Origin: Acidobacteriota bacterium
Lineage (GTDB): Bacteria > Acidobacteriota > Blastocatellia > RBC074
DNA length: 53,469 bases
Direction: 5' to 3'
NCBI GenBank assembly: GCA_022072205.1
Contig: JAJVID010000070.1
Location: 1 to 53,469, forward strand
Shown here one piece after another: positions 43,940-52,700 of this stretch. Each line of letters starts with the position of its first letter. The stretch's first letter is position 1. The notes below the pieces were generated by a model that was not told where the DNA came from, did not search any database, and saw only the letters and a program-made list of their open reading frames with translations. A program made the translations under genes and the position numbers.

Positions 43940-45259
43940 TTAGTTGACCGCTTCGTCAGCTTTGAAGCTCAAACCGTCAAGGAGGACTTTGCCGACTTTG
44001 TAAATTTCGGGCCGCCCATCAACCTTCACGTAAACATTCTCGCCGTCGGCGGAAGAAATTTTGAGGGTCGTTGTTTTGCCGTTCTTGTCGGTCAGGCGGA
44101 CTTCGGCGGCGGGTTTGGCCAGCTTCGCGGCGATGGCGGCTGTCGGTTTGTCAATCACCTCGGTGGCCTGCGATTCGAGCGGAGTGAGAATCTTGAACGT
44201 CGAAGCTTCTTTGTCCTTCTTGTCCGCAGGCTCGACGATCATCCACTTATCGTCTTTCTTTTCGGCCACGAGCGTGACATTCGGGTTTTTGATGTAAACC
44301 TTCGTCAGGTCTTCGCGGTTGAGTTTGACGAACTGTTTGCTGCGCAGCGTCGCAGGCTTCGTGTTGAGCTTGTCGTAAAACGCCTGATCAACTTTGATGA
44401 CCTGCGGACGGTCGGAAGCTTTGGCGTAATAGCCGTCGTCAACTTTGGAGCCGATGTTGATTGTCCGTTCGCCGCCGGTGGCGAGTTTGACCGTGATCGA
44501 ATTCTTCGATTTGTCGAGACCGTATTTCGCCGGGTCGTCCGCGTTTTCGCTGACGACTTCGGTGGCTTTGGCGCCGGTCAGATCGGCGAGCAGGCTGTTG
44601 ACCTGGCCTTCGTCCGCAGGCGCTTCAACGGGCGTTTTGATGTTCCACTCGGACTCTTTCTTCTCAATCTCGAAACTCCCGCCCTCGCCGGCGATCCTGA
44701 TAGAGTTCAATTCGTACTGCGTCGCGCCGAGCACCGAGCGGTCGCGCAGATCGTTGAGCGATTTGTCGGCGTTGTTCAGCAATCCAGCCGAAACCAGTCC
44801 GATGTTTTGCGCGCCGTCAATTTTGGCGTAGGCCGAAACGTCGCCGGGAGCTTTCGCGCCGAGTTCGACACGATGAGTCTGGCCGCTCTTAAGTTTGACT
44901 TCGAGTTTGACCGCAGGCTCCGCCAGGCCGTATTGCTTCAGATCGTTTCCTGACGGTGGGAATTCGGTCTCGATGCGCGCGCTGACCAGATCGCCGATCA
45001 GCGAGTTCAACGCCGATTCGTCGGCTGCGGCGCTGACCGGCTGCGTGATCACCCATTTGTTGTTCTGATTTTCGAGATTGATTGTCTGTCCGCCGCGAGT
45101 CAGCGAAATGCCCGCGATTTCTTCGCGGCTGAATTTGAACGCCGAGCGGCTTTTGTCAGGCGCTTCGTCGCGCGATTTGCCGGGTTTGACTTCAAGGAAG
45201 TAAACGGCTGTCGCCGCGACCGCCGCGACCAGAAGAAGGATCAGAGTGTTTCGTTTCAT
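43940..45259 (-). CDS. DUF4340-domain protein of the Gld-like ABC module
   Basis: Protein of 439 residues with one N-terminal membrane segment (TLILLLVAAVAATAVYFL) and a large extracytoplasmic part. That part has repeated DUF4340 units of roughly 100 residues with the recurring patterns ALNSLIGDLVSARIETE, QVNSLLADLTGAKATEV and TFKILTPLESQATEVID. It begins 4 bases after the GldG-like stop, so the two are coupled. DUF4340 proteins commonly accompany GldA/F/G-type transporters; their molecular role is not established. Confidence 0.9.
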   Translation of the reverse strand: MKRNTLILLLVAAVAATAVYFLEVKPGKSRDEAPDKSRSAFKFSREEIAGISLTRGGQTINLENQNNKWVITQPVSAAADESALNSLIGDLVSARIETEFPPSGNDLKQYGLAEPAVKLEVKLKSGQTHRVELGAKAPGDVSAYAKIDGAQNIGLVSAGLLNNADKSLNDLRDRSVLGATQYELNSIRIAGEGGSFEIEKKESEWNIKTPVEAPADEGQVNSLLADLTGAKATEVVSENADDPAKYGLDKSKNSITVKLATGGERTINIGSKVDDGYYAKASDRPQVIKVDQAFYDKLNTKPATLRSKQFVKLNREDLTKVYIKNPNVTLVAEKKDDKWMIVEPADKKDKEASTFKILTPLESQATEVIDKPTAAIAAKLAKPAAEVRLTDKNGKTTTLKISSADGENVYVKVDGRPEIYKVGKVLLDGLSFKADEAVN

Positions 45260-45263
45260 AGCT

Positions 45264-46793
45264 CTATCTTCGTTTCCACCAGATGTACGCGCCCGCGCCG
45301 GCGGCGGCGAGCGGCATGAACAGAACGGTCAGCCACCAGAACGTGCTTTGCTGCGCTTCGGTCATCGTGATGCTGCGATTGGACGCGCTCTTCGGGCGGA
45401 TCGAAATCAGGTCTTCGTCCTGCGCCAGCCAGTTGACCGTGTTGAACATCAGGTCGCCATTGCCGAGCAGCCTGATGTACCTGTTCGTGGCGAAGTCTGA
45501 ATCGCCGATCACGACCAGGCGCGCTTCCTTGTCGCCGATCTTTTTGGTCTCAGCGACGCCGAGGCTAATCGGGCCTTTGGTGTCCTTGCCTGCGTCGAAT
45601 TTGGCTTCGTTGTTTTTCAACTCGGTCTCGCCCCAACTGTTATCCGAAGTCTTGATGAGTTCGGTGAAGAGGGCCTCACCTTTGGCCGAATCGCCGGTCT
45701 TGACCGAGCGGGCCATCGGGAAGAACGTCGCCGACCGCTTCATGTCTTTCGTGATCGGATGGTCGGGATAATTGCCTGCGACCGGCGCCGCAGGGCCGAG
45801 GCCGATCAAACGGCCCGCGCCGCTGGCGTCGAGCACGACATCGTTACCCAGATTGATGTTCCAGGCTTTCAGCACGTCGCCGAGTTGCGGGTCGCTGTTC
45901 GGATGATCGGGTTCCGGGTCAACCAGCAACAACACCTTGCCGCCTTCGTCCAGATACTTGCCGATCATCGCGGCCTCCTGCGGCAGGAAAGCTTTCTTCG
46001 GCCCGGCGGAAATCAGCACGTCGCACTCGGCGGGAACCTGGCCGGACGAGATTAGGTTGACCGACTTGGTTTCGTAATTCTCGCTCTTCAGAACTCCTTC
46101 GACCGTGCCGAAGCCGTCGGCTTCGGTTCCGGACATCGCTTTTTCTTCGTGGCCTTCGGTGAAACAGACGCGTTTGAGTTTGTCGCGCGTGACTTTCATG
46201 ATCGCGTTGACCAGCGCCTGTTCGTCGGTTTGTTGCAGTCGTTCGGTGCGCTCGCCCGCCACGACCAGCGTCTCGCCGTTGCGCGCGGCGTATTGGCGCG
46301 CCAATCCGGGGTTTTGATCCGCGTCAATCCGCTCGTAGCTAATGCGGTTGCTCAGGTATTTGAACTCCGCCATCTGATCGGCCAGTTGCTGGTCGTTGCC
46401 CTTGTCGAACTTGATGACCTTCACGTCCTTCTGCAAATTGCCGACGATCTTTTTGGTCTGATCCGACAGCGTGTACAAACCTTCAGCAGTCAGGTCGAAG
46501 CGTTTGTGGTGCCGGTAGCCCAGAAAATTGACCACGCTGAGAATGGCGATGACGGCGACCGACAACACGACAGTGTTCGCGCCGAGCCTGCCCTGGCGTC
46601 CGCGGAAGAACGCAACGATTGATTTGAAGTTGAGAGCAATCGAAGCGAGAAGCAGCGCCGCGCCGACGGCGATCAGCGCGATGATGTACCACTTCCAGAC
46701 CTGCTCTCTCGAATAGAGGATATAGCCCGCGAGCGCCAGCGCCGGGCCGACAATGCCCGCGAGTTTTGTCATCTCTTGACGATTGTTGTTCAT
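45264..46793 (-). CDS. GldG-like ABC-transporter-associated protein
   Basis: Membrane protein of 509 residues. Three N-terminal hydrophobic segments (around 10-28, 34-54 and 72-92), a large extracytoplasmic domain with FDLTAEGLYTLSDQTKKI and VLLLVDPEPDHP (ABC_transp_aux/GldG-type), and a C-terminal anchor WWLTVLFMPLAAAGAGAYIWW region (last 25 residues). In Bacteroidota GldG works with GldA and GldF; here the same trio is present but the organism does not look like a Bacteroidota, so gliding should not be assumed. An 95-base repeat-filled gap separates it from the permease. Confidence 0.9.
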   Translation of the reverse strand: MNNNRQEMTKLAGIVGPALALAGYILYSREQVWKWYIIALIAVGAALLLASIALNFKSIVAFFRGRQGRLGANTVVLSVAVIAILSVVNFLGYRHHKRFDLTAEGLYTLSDQTKKIVGNLQKDVKVIKFDKGNDQQLADQMAEFKYLSNRISYERIDADQNPGLARQYAARNGETLVVAGERTERLQQTDEQALVNAIMKVTRDKLKRVCFTEGHEEKAMSGTEADGFGTVEGVLKSENYETKSVNLISSGQVPAECDVLISAGPKKAFLPQEAAMIGKYLDEGGKVLLLVDPEPDHPNSDPQLGDVLKAWNINLGNDVVLDASGAGRLIGLGPAAPVAGNYPDHPITKDMKRSATFFPMARSVKTGDSAKGEALFTELIKTSDNSWGETELKNNEAKFDAGKDTKGPISLGVAETKKIGDKEARLVVIGDSDFATNRYIRLLGNGDLMFNTVNWLAQDEDLISIRPKSASNRSITMTEAQQSTFWWLTVLFMPLAAAGAGAYIWWKRR

Positions 46794-46802
46794 AATTTGT
46801 CA

Positions 46803-46881
46803 GGGGGAATAGGGAGTAGAGAATAGGGAATGGGGGGGGTATGTTTGACCACCTACTCCCCATTCCCCACTCCCCACTCCC
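46803..46881. repeat. Word-built hairpin between permease and GldG-like genes
   Basis: The left part repeats words such as GGGAATA and GGGAGTA; the right part repeats CCCCATT and CCCCACT. The two are mutually complementary over most of their length, giving an imperfect stem. The segment sits between two genes of the same operon and shows no uridine run. Confidence 0.75.
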
Positions 46882-46888
46882 GTTCCTA

Positions 46889-47680
46889 TTAAGCCCTCCT
46901 CCAGCGCATCGAATCCAGATTGCGCAGCGTAAGGAAGAGGCCGAGCGCCACTACCGACAGGTAAAAGATGATCGAAGACGTATCAATCACGCCCTGCGCG
47001 AAGGTGTCGTAATGTTGCAGGATCGAGAGGTACTTCATGATTTCGCCGAAGGTAGTGCTCGAACCGCGCACTCCGAAATCGAGTATCCACAGCATCAGGA
47101 ACACGACGAACGTGGAGACGCCCGCGACAATCTGGTTTTCTGTCAGCGAAGAGATGAACGAACCCAGCGCCAGCAGCCCCGCTCCAAGCAGGAAGATTCC
47201 CAGATAACCCGCCCACATGATCCGCCAGGGCAAAGCCGGTTCGCTGTAACGCCCGATGATGAAGTGATAGATCAGCGTCGGCGCCAGCATCACCACGAAC
47301 AGCGTCAGCGAGGCGAGGAATTTGCCGACCACGATCTGGAATTCGGTGATGGGCGAAGTCATCAGCATCTCCATCGTGCCGCGTTTGCGCTCTTCGGCGT
47401 AAACGCCCATCGTCAGCATCGGCACGAGGAAGAGCAGAATTGTCGTGACGAACCCGGCGAAGTTGCGGATGACCAGCATCGGCGCGTCAATCGGAGGCGG
47501 CGCGCCTTGCATTTGCATGCTCTGCATCTGCGCCCTGAACGAGTATTCGATTACTCTTCCGACAATGTCCGCGAAGAAATATCCGGTCAGCGCCAGGAAA
47601 AATCCGATGACGATGTAGGCGATGGGCGAAACGAAGTAGCCGCTGAGTTCGCGGCGGTAGATGGCAAGAATCCCTTTCAT
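46889..47680 (-). CDS. ABC-2-type transporter permease, GldF-like
   Basis: Integral membrane protein of 263 residues with about six hydrophobic segments (for example AYIVIGFFLALTGYFF and NQIVAGVSTFVVFLMLWIL). The conserved cytoplasmic stretch EERKRGTMEMLMTSPIT is typical of ABC-2 permeases of the NosY/GldF group. It lies between the ATPase and GldG-like genes. Its partner ATPase is immediately upstream in transcription order. Transported substrate unknown. Confidence 0.92.
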   Translation of the reverse strand: MKGILAIYRRELSGYFVSPIAYIVIGFFLALTGYFFADIVGRVIEYSFRAQMQSMQMQGAPPPIDAPMLVIRNFAGFVTTILLFLVPMLTMGVYAEERKRGTMEMLMTSPITEFQIVVGKFLASLTLFVVMLAPTLIYHFIIGRYSEPALPWRIMWAGYLGIFLLGAGLLALGSFISSLTENQIVAGVSTFVVFLMLWILDFGVRGSSTTFGEIMKYLSILQHYDTFAQGVIDTSSIIFYLSVVALGLFLTLRNLDSMRWRRA

Positions 47681-47693
47681 AATTTCCCCTTTG

Positions 47694-47725
47694 AATCTCG
47701 AATCTCAATTTGGAGATTTGAGATT
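47694..47725. repeat. Short hairpin between ATPase and permease genes
   Basis: Arms AATCTCGAATCTC at 47694-47706 and GAGATTTGAGATT at 47713-47725 pair with one mismatch around a 6-base loop. The arms are two copies of a six-to-seven-base word. It fills almost the whole 46-base gap between the two genes. Confidence 0.75.
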
Positions 47726-47726
47726 G

Positions 47727-48707
47727 CTACGCGGCTTTCCCCACGGCTTTCTCTTCAGCCTTCTCCTCGGTCGTCAATTGCATGAAGATGTCTTCGAGGC
47801 TCAGGTTGACGGCGCGCAGTTCCAATAGATCGAAGCCGCCGCCGACGATGCGTGAGGCGATGCGCGCGCGCAGGTCTGTGCCGCTTTCGCTTTCGATTTC
47901 GGCGTTGACCAGGCCGTCGGCTTCCAGACCGTGTTCGGCTGAATTGACCTCGACGTTCTTGACGCCTTCGATTGCCGCGAGCGTGTCGCGCAAGCTGTCG
48001 GCAGAGCCTTTGACCTGAAGGCGCACGCGTTCGCCGCCTTTGAGCTGCGTCGTCAGATTTTCAGTCGTGTCAATCGCGGCGATGCGGCCTTTGTTGATGA
48101 TCACCACGCGGTCGCAGGTCATCTCGACTTCCGGCAGGATGTGCGTCGAAAGAATGATCGTGTGCTCGCCCGCAAGCCCCTTGATCAGATGGCGAACCTC
48201 TTTGATCTGGTTCGGATCGAGTCCGACGGTCGGTTCGTCGAGGATGACGACATCCGGATTGTGGACGATGGCCTGCGCGATGCCGACGCGCTGTTTGAAG
48301 CCGCGCGACAGGCGTTTGATCAATTCGTCTTTGCGCTCAGTCAGGTTGGCCATCCGCATCGCCTCGGCGACACGGTTAGGAACATCGCCCGCCGCAACGC
48401 CTTTGATCCGGGCGACGAAAGCCAGGTAATCGCTGACGGTCATTTCAGGATACAGCGGCGGGGTTTCCGGCAGGTAGCCGATGCGTTTGCGGACTTCCAT
48501 TGATTGCTCGAACACGTCGAAGCCCGCGATCCGCGCCGTCCCGCCCGTCGCCGGCAGATAGCCGGTCAGGATTCGCATTGTTGTTGTTTTACCCGCGCCG
48601 TTCGGGCCGAGGAAGCCCAGGATTTCGCCTTTTTCGACTTTAAATGAAATGTCATTGACGGCGCGCGCCTGCCCGTAGCTCTTTACGAGATGCTCAACTT
48701 CGATCAA
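47727..48707 (-). CDS. ABC transporter ATP-binding protein, GldA-like
   Basis: ATPase of 326 residues. Walker A is GPNGAGKT (Lys40), the ABC signature region is LSRGFKQRVGIAQ, Walker B is DVVILDEP, and the switch His lies in ILSTHILPEVEM. A C-terminal extension of about 90 residues follows the core, as in GldA and drug-resistance ABC-2 ATPases. It is the first gene of the four-gene operon (ATPase, permease, GldG-like, DUF4340). The signature has LSRGF where LSGGQ is canonical, a substitution common in this group. Confidence 0.95.
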   Translation of the reverse strand: MIEVEHLVKSYGQARAVNDISFKVEKGEILGFLGPNGAGKTTTMRILTGYLPATGGTARIAGFDVFEQSMEVRKRIGYLPETPPLYPEMTVSDYLAFVARIKGVAAGDVPNRVAEAMRMANLTERKDELIKRLSRGFKQRVGIAQAIVHNPDVVILDEPTVGLDPNQIKEVRHLIKGLAGEHTIILSTHILPEVEMTCDRVVIINKGRIAAIDTTENLTTQLKGGERVRLQVKGSADSLRDTLAAIEGVKNVEVNSAEHGLEADGLVNAEIESESGTDLRARIASRIVGGGFDLLELRAVNLSLEDIFMQLTTEEKAEEKAVGKAA

Positions 48708-48844
48708 GTCAGCCTCCGAGTGGGTGTGAAATTGGAGATGTTTGATATAGGAGTTCCCACATGGTCAAACGAGAATGATGGATTTTATTGAGCGCGTCGG
48801 CATGCGTCAAGAGCACGCTACAGGGCTTATGCAAAGTCAGTTAT

Positions 48845-48963
48845 GGTAACTAAAACCTACAACCGACCGCCTAATACCTAAAAACTTTTCCTCCGAATCA
48901 GCGATTGATGAAGCCCTCGAAGGAAAAATTTATAGGTTTTAGATTTTAGGTCTTGGGTTTTAG
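48845..48963. repeat. Imperfect inverted repeat of AAAACCTA-like words
   Basis: The left arm contains ACTAAAACCTAC and CCTAAAAACTTTTCC; the right arm is its rough reverse complement with GGAAAAATTT, AGGTTTTAGATTTTAGG and GGGTTTTAGT. Matching is imperfect over roughly 45 bases per side. It resembles the other word-built palindromes of the window. Confidence 0.65.
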
Positions 48964-48995
48964 TGTCGCCCTGACGACTTTGCAAAAGCCATGAG

Positions 48996-49026
48996 AGCGC
49001 GCTAGAAGCGATGCGCACCCAGGTGG
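48996..49026 (+). repeat. Dispersed repeat AGCGCGCTAGAAGCGATGCGC...
   Basis: This 31-base segment shares AGCGCGCT(A/G)GAAGCGATGCGC with the right arm at 24765-24784 and AGCGATGCG(C/T)(A/G)CCCAGGT with 39926-39943. All three copies are intergenic. Confidence 0.65.
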
Positions 49027-49150
49027 AATCGCCTTGTCGCGCTCAGGCGAGGCTCGTACAATGCCCGCGTCCGTGGAAGTTTCAAAGCAGCCCAGTTCCT
49101 GACGCGACGCCAATCGCGTTTGTTTCTCAGCGACTTTCAAGGAGGCCGAT

Positions 49151-50887
49151 ATGATTCGATTCGCTCGATCTCTGATTCTCGTCTCAGCGTTCTCTTTTGT
49201 ATTCGCTCACGCCGGCGCGCAAACGCCGCAACGCGACAACCGTCCGCGAACAGCTTCAATCAGCGGGCGCGTGACCATCGCAGGCAAGCCGGCGGCCAAC
49301 GCCAAAATCACCATCACCGAATTGAACTCGGAGGAAAACAATCCTCTCGCCCGCATCGCAGGAGGCAGCGCGCGCGAGGTTTACAACGCCATCACGGACG
49401 CCGATGGGCGCTACCGCGTCTTCAACCTGCCGGAAGGCAAATACGAAATACAGGCGCTTATGGGAAGTTGCGTCAGGGAGAAGCGGTCGCAGATCGAGGC
49501 GCTGGTCGAATCGTTGTCGCTCGATGAAGGCGAAGCGCGCGCTGACGTTGATTTCGCGCTCGTGCGCGGCGGCGTCATCACCGGTCGCGTGACCGACGCC
49601 GATGGCCGTCCGCTGATCGCAAGAACCATCAGCCTGCAAATCGTGGATGAGCAGGGGCAGAAGCAGGAATATCGCAACTTCTCCAACTGGGAGTCATTTC
49701 AAACCGATGATCGCGGCGTTTATCGAATTTACGCGTTGCGCGCCGGGCGCTATCTGGTCAGCGCTGGCGGAGATTCTGATGGCTTGATGGTTGGCGCCGC
49801 AGGCAAATACCCGCGCACGTGGTATCCCGGCGCCACAATCGAGAATCAGGCGAAGTTCGTTGCGGTCACGGAAGGCGGCGAAGCCACTGGCGTTGACATC
49901 AGGTTCGGCGGCGCCAAACAGACTTACGAAGCGTTGGGCCGCGTCGTTGATGACGAAACGGGCCAGCCGGTGGCGGGCGCCGGTGTGATCTGCATGAAGA
50001 CCGCAGGAAGCGACGGCGGATTCGGCAGTTTCGGCGGAAACTCAAGGACGGATGAGCGGGGCAATTTCCGGTTCAACGGACTCGCTCCGGGGCAGTATCA
50101 GGTGAGCCTCGCCGATTACGAATCGTTTCTGACTGGCAAAGCCAGCGGTTATTTCAGCAATGGAGCGAAGTTCGAAATTCAAGGCGGCGATGTGGCGGAT
50201 GTCGAGATCAGAGCGAAGCGCGGCGCGACGATCATCGGGGCCGCCATCGTCGAAGACGCCGATCCGTCAGCCAAATCGAATTTGTCGCAGATGATGATCG
50301 TGGCGAATTCCATGCCTGCTTCGCCTGACGGAGAAGACAGAAACGCCATCACGATGGGAATGGCTCCCACGATGTCTCGAATCGGCGGCGACGGCGGCTT
50401 CACCATCAGAGGCGTCAGGCCCGGTCGAGTGATGTTCGAGGCGGCAAGCATCACCGACCGCTCGCTGAAGGTCGTGCGAATCGAGCGCGACGGCGCCGAT
50501 GCGAGCGGGGGAATTGTCGTGAACGGCGTCGAAACCGTCAGCGGCATTCGGATCGTTCTCGGAAAAAGCGCGGGCGTGATTCGCGGACAGGTTCAAGTGG
50601 CGGGCGGCGCGTTGCCCGCTGATTGGCGGATGAACGTGTTTGCGAGCCGTGAAGGCGGCGCAGGCCATTCAGGCGGCTACGCTGAAGTTGATGGCAGGGG
50701 GCGGTTCGTGATCGAAGGATTGTTGCCGGGCGAATACACGCTGACGTTGACGGCGCGTTCGCAAAGCAATCCGAATTTGCCGCCGCCCGCGCCAGTCACT
50801 CAAAAAGTCTTCGTCACAAAAGGCCAGGAGGCGCAGGTCACGATGATGCTCGATCTGAGCAAAAAGGATCAGGAGGAGGAACAATGA
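49151..50887 (+). CDS. Secreted carboxypeptidase-regulatory-like-domain protein 1
   Basis: Protein of 578 residues with a signal peptide (residues 1-23, ending FAHAGAQ). It is composed of repeated CarboxypepD_reg/CNA_B-like beta-sandwich modules, visible as SISGRVTIAGKPAANAKI, VITGRVTDADGRPLIAR, LGRVVDDETGQPVAGAG and VIRGQVQVAGGAL, each followed by GxYRxxxLxxGxY-type strands. No enzyme domain is present. AAGGAGG at 49139-49145 sets the start. It overlaps the next paralogue by four bases (ATGA). Members are abundant in Acidobacteria; the role, probably at the cell surface, is not known. Confidence 0.9.
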   Translation: MIRFARSLILVSAFSFVFAHAGAQTPQRDNRPRTASISGRVTIAGKPAANAKITITELNSEENNPLARIAGGSAREVYNAITDADGRYRVFNLPEGKYEIQALMGSCVREKRSQIEALVESLSLDEGEARADVDFALVRGGVITGRVTDADGRPLIARTISLQIVDEQGQKQEYRNFSNWESFQTDDRGVYRIYALRAGRYLVSAGGDSDGLMVGAAGKYPRTWYPGATIENQAKFVAVTEGGEATGVDIRFGGAKQTYEALGRVVDDETGQPVAGAGVICMKTAGSDGGFGSFGGNSRTDERGNFRFNGLAPGQYQVSLADYESFLTGKASGYFSNGAKFEIQGGDVADVEIRAKRGATIIGAAIVEDADPSAKSNLSQMMIVANSMPASPDGEDRNAITMGMAPTMSRIGGDGGFTIRGVRPGRVMFEAASITDRSLKVVRIERDGADASGGIVVNGVETVSGIRIVLGKSAGVIRGQVQVAGGALPADWRMNVFASREGGAGHSGGYAEVDGRGRFVIEGLLPGEYTLTLTARSQSNPNLPPPAPVTQKVFVTKGQEAQVTMMLDLSKKDQEEEQ

Positions 50888-52626
50888 AAAAGACGAATAT
50901 GTCGCTCGCGGTTTTTATGACGATTGCTCTGGCTATGCTGGCGAATGCGCAGGAGCCGCAGCCGAAGCGCGAAGGCGCGATTTCGGGCCGGGTCATCGCT
51001 GACGACGGCCAACCCGTCGCCGGCGCGCGCGTGATGGCCATCGACGTTGGACGAGCGTCTCTGGGCGCGATTGTGAGCGGGGCGAATGAAACCGCAACCG
51101 ACGCCGAAGGGAATTTCAAAGTCGCGGGATTGACTCACGGCGTTTACACGCTGCTGGCTCAGTCGCCGGGTTACGTTTCCGACTCGAATCAATCGCGCAA
51201 ATACCGCATCGGCGAAAGCGTGATCATCAATCTGGTCAGAGGCGGCGTGATTACAGGCCGCGTGACCGATGAATTCGGCGAGCCGGTGGTCGGCGTCCGC
51301 GTGTCGGCTGACCGCGTGCGCGATTCCGAAGGCCGGCCCGACGCCGGCGGCGACGCGATGAACGCCATGAATTCGTCGCGGATGACCGATGATCGCGGCG
51401 TCTACCGCATTTACGGCCTCGAACCCGGCGCTTACGTTGTCAGCGTCAACGGGGCGTCGCCAACGTTCGCCGGGTTGGGACAATCGCGGCGCGAAACTCC
51501 GTCTTATCACCCTTCATCGCCGAGAGGCGCGGCCACTGAGATCAACGTTCGCGCCGGCGAAGAGATGAACAGCGTTGACATCCGCCTCCGCACGGCTCGC
51601 GGTCGTTCGATCAGCGGAACGATTGCGGGAGAGACGCAGGGCGAGGGATTGGTCAACGGCGTTCTCGTAACGCTCACCAGCGCCGCCGACAAATATCTCG
51701 CGGGCATGGCGACGCTGATGGGCAGCCAGAATTTTTCACTGCACGGCGTGGAGGATGGCGAATACGAATTGAGCGCGATTCGATTCAACGAAAGCTTCGA
51801 TTTCTCGGCCTCGCTTCCGAGGCGTGTGGCGGTGAGAGGCGCCGATCTCGGCGGAATCGAATTGAAGCTGCTGAAACTCGGCTCGATCTCCGGTCGCGTC
51901 GTGGTTGAACCCTCGAAGTCAGAGGGCGCCTGCAAAAGCGCCGATAAGTTCACGGTCGAAGAGGCGCTGATCGAGTTGAAGCGCGACGACAAGAAGCCGG
52001 GCATTTTGGCTTCCGGGATTCTGCCGATGCAGTCCGGGCTGGCTATGGGCGGGGCTGCGCCCGAAAAAGACGGCGGCTTCACTCAGAAGAACCTCGAAGC
52101 CGGTCGTTATTGGATCAGCCCCGAATTGCCCGATGAAAACTGGTACGTCCGCGCCATCACTCAGGCGTCGCCGCCGAAGCCGCCCTCGTCTATGGATGTT
52201 TCGCGCGCGGGCGTCGCACTCAAACAGGGCGAAAAAGTTTCGGGCGTTGAAATCATCATCGCTGAAGGCGCCGCAAGCCTGAGCGGCAAAATCGTTCCGG
52301 CAATCGAAGGCGCGCGACTGCCGAAGCGTCTTCGCGTTCACCTGATCCCGGCTGAAACGACTGCGGCTGATGACGTGTTGCGTTACGCCGAAACAGCCAT
52401 TCGCGGCGACGGCTCGTTCGAGTTCAAACATCTGGCGCCGGGCAAATACCTGCTGCACGCGCGGCAGGCCGCTGAAAAAGAAGCGAACGATGATCAGGTT
52501 CGCCCGACGGCCTGGGACGCGATTGAACGTGCGAAGCTTCGCCGCGAGGCCGCAGCCGCGAAGAACGAAATCGAACTTCGGCCTTGCGGGCGCGTGAAAG
52601 ATCACGTCCTGCGATTCAATCGTTAA
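50884..52626 (+). CDS. Secreted carboxypeptidase-regulatory-like-domain protein 2
   Basis: Paralogue of the preceding gene, 580 residues, signal peptide at residues 1-21 (SLAVFMTIALAMLANAQ). Repeats are AISGRVIADDGQPVAGARV, VITGRVTDEFGEPVVGVRV, SISGTIAGETQ, SISGRVVVEPS and LSGKIVPAIEGARL. Start coupled to the previous stop by an ATGA overlap and preceded by GGAGGAGG. It serves here as the intact reference for the decayed third copy: between VSVNGAS and LHGVEDGEYE it has about 85 residues that the third copy lacks. Confidence 0.9.
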   Translation: MKKTNMSLAVFMTIALAMLANAQEPQPKREGAISGRVIADDGQPVAGARVMAIDVGRASLGAIVSGANETATDAEGNFKVAGLTHGVYTLLAQSPGYVSDSNQSRKYRIGESVIINLVRGGVITGRVTDEFGEPVVGVRVSADRVRDSEGRPDAGGDAMNAMNSSRMTDDRGVYRIYGLEPGAYVVSVNGASPTFAGLGQSRRETPSYHPSSPRGAATEINVRAGEEMNSVDIRLRTARGRSISGTIAGETQGEGLVNGVLVTLTSAADKYLAGMATLMGSQNFSLHGVEDGEYELSAIRFNESFDFSASLPRRVAVRGADLGGIELKLLKLGSISGRVVVEPSKSEGACKSADKFTVEEALIELKRDDKKPGILASGILPMQSGLAMGGAAPEKDGGFTQKNLEAGRYWISPELPDENWYVRAITQASPPKPPSSMDVSRAGVALKQGEKVSGVEIIIAEGAASLSGKIVPAIEGARLPKRLRVHLIPAETTAADDVLRYAETAIRGDGSFEFKHLAPGKYLLHARQAAEKEANDDQVRPTAWDAIERAKLRREAAAAKNEIELRPCGRVKDHVLRFNR

Positions 52627-52700
52627 TTCGGCTTGCGATCATTGCGTGAGACAATTTGCCAAATTGTCCCACACGCAACCGCCTGAATTCAGGAGGTGTT

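Larger units (their letters stand above)
48708..49150. other. Intergenic region between divergent operons
   Basis: About 440 bases without a coding frame worth calling. It holds an imperfect long inverted repeat (about 48845-48963) and one copy of a dispersed repeat (48996-49026). It must contain the promoters for the ATPase operon and the regulatory-like-domain genes, but I could not place them reliably. Confidence 0.6.
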
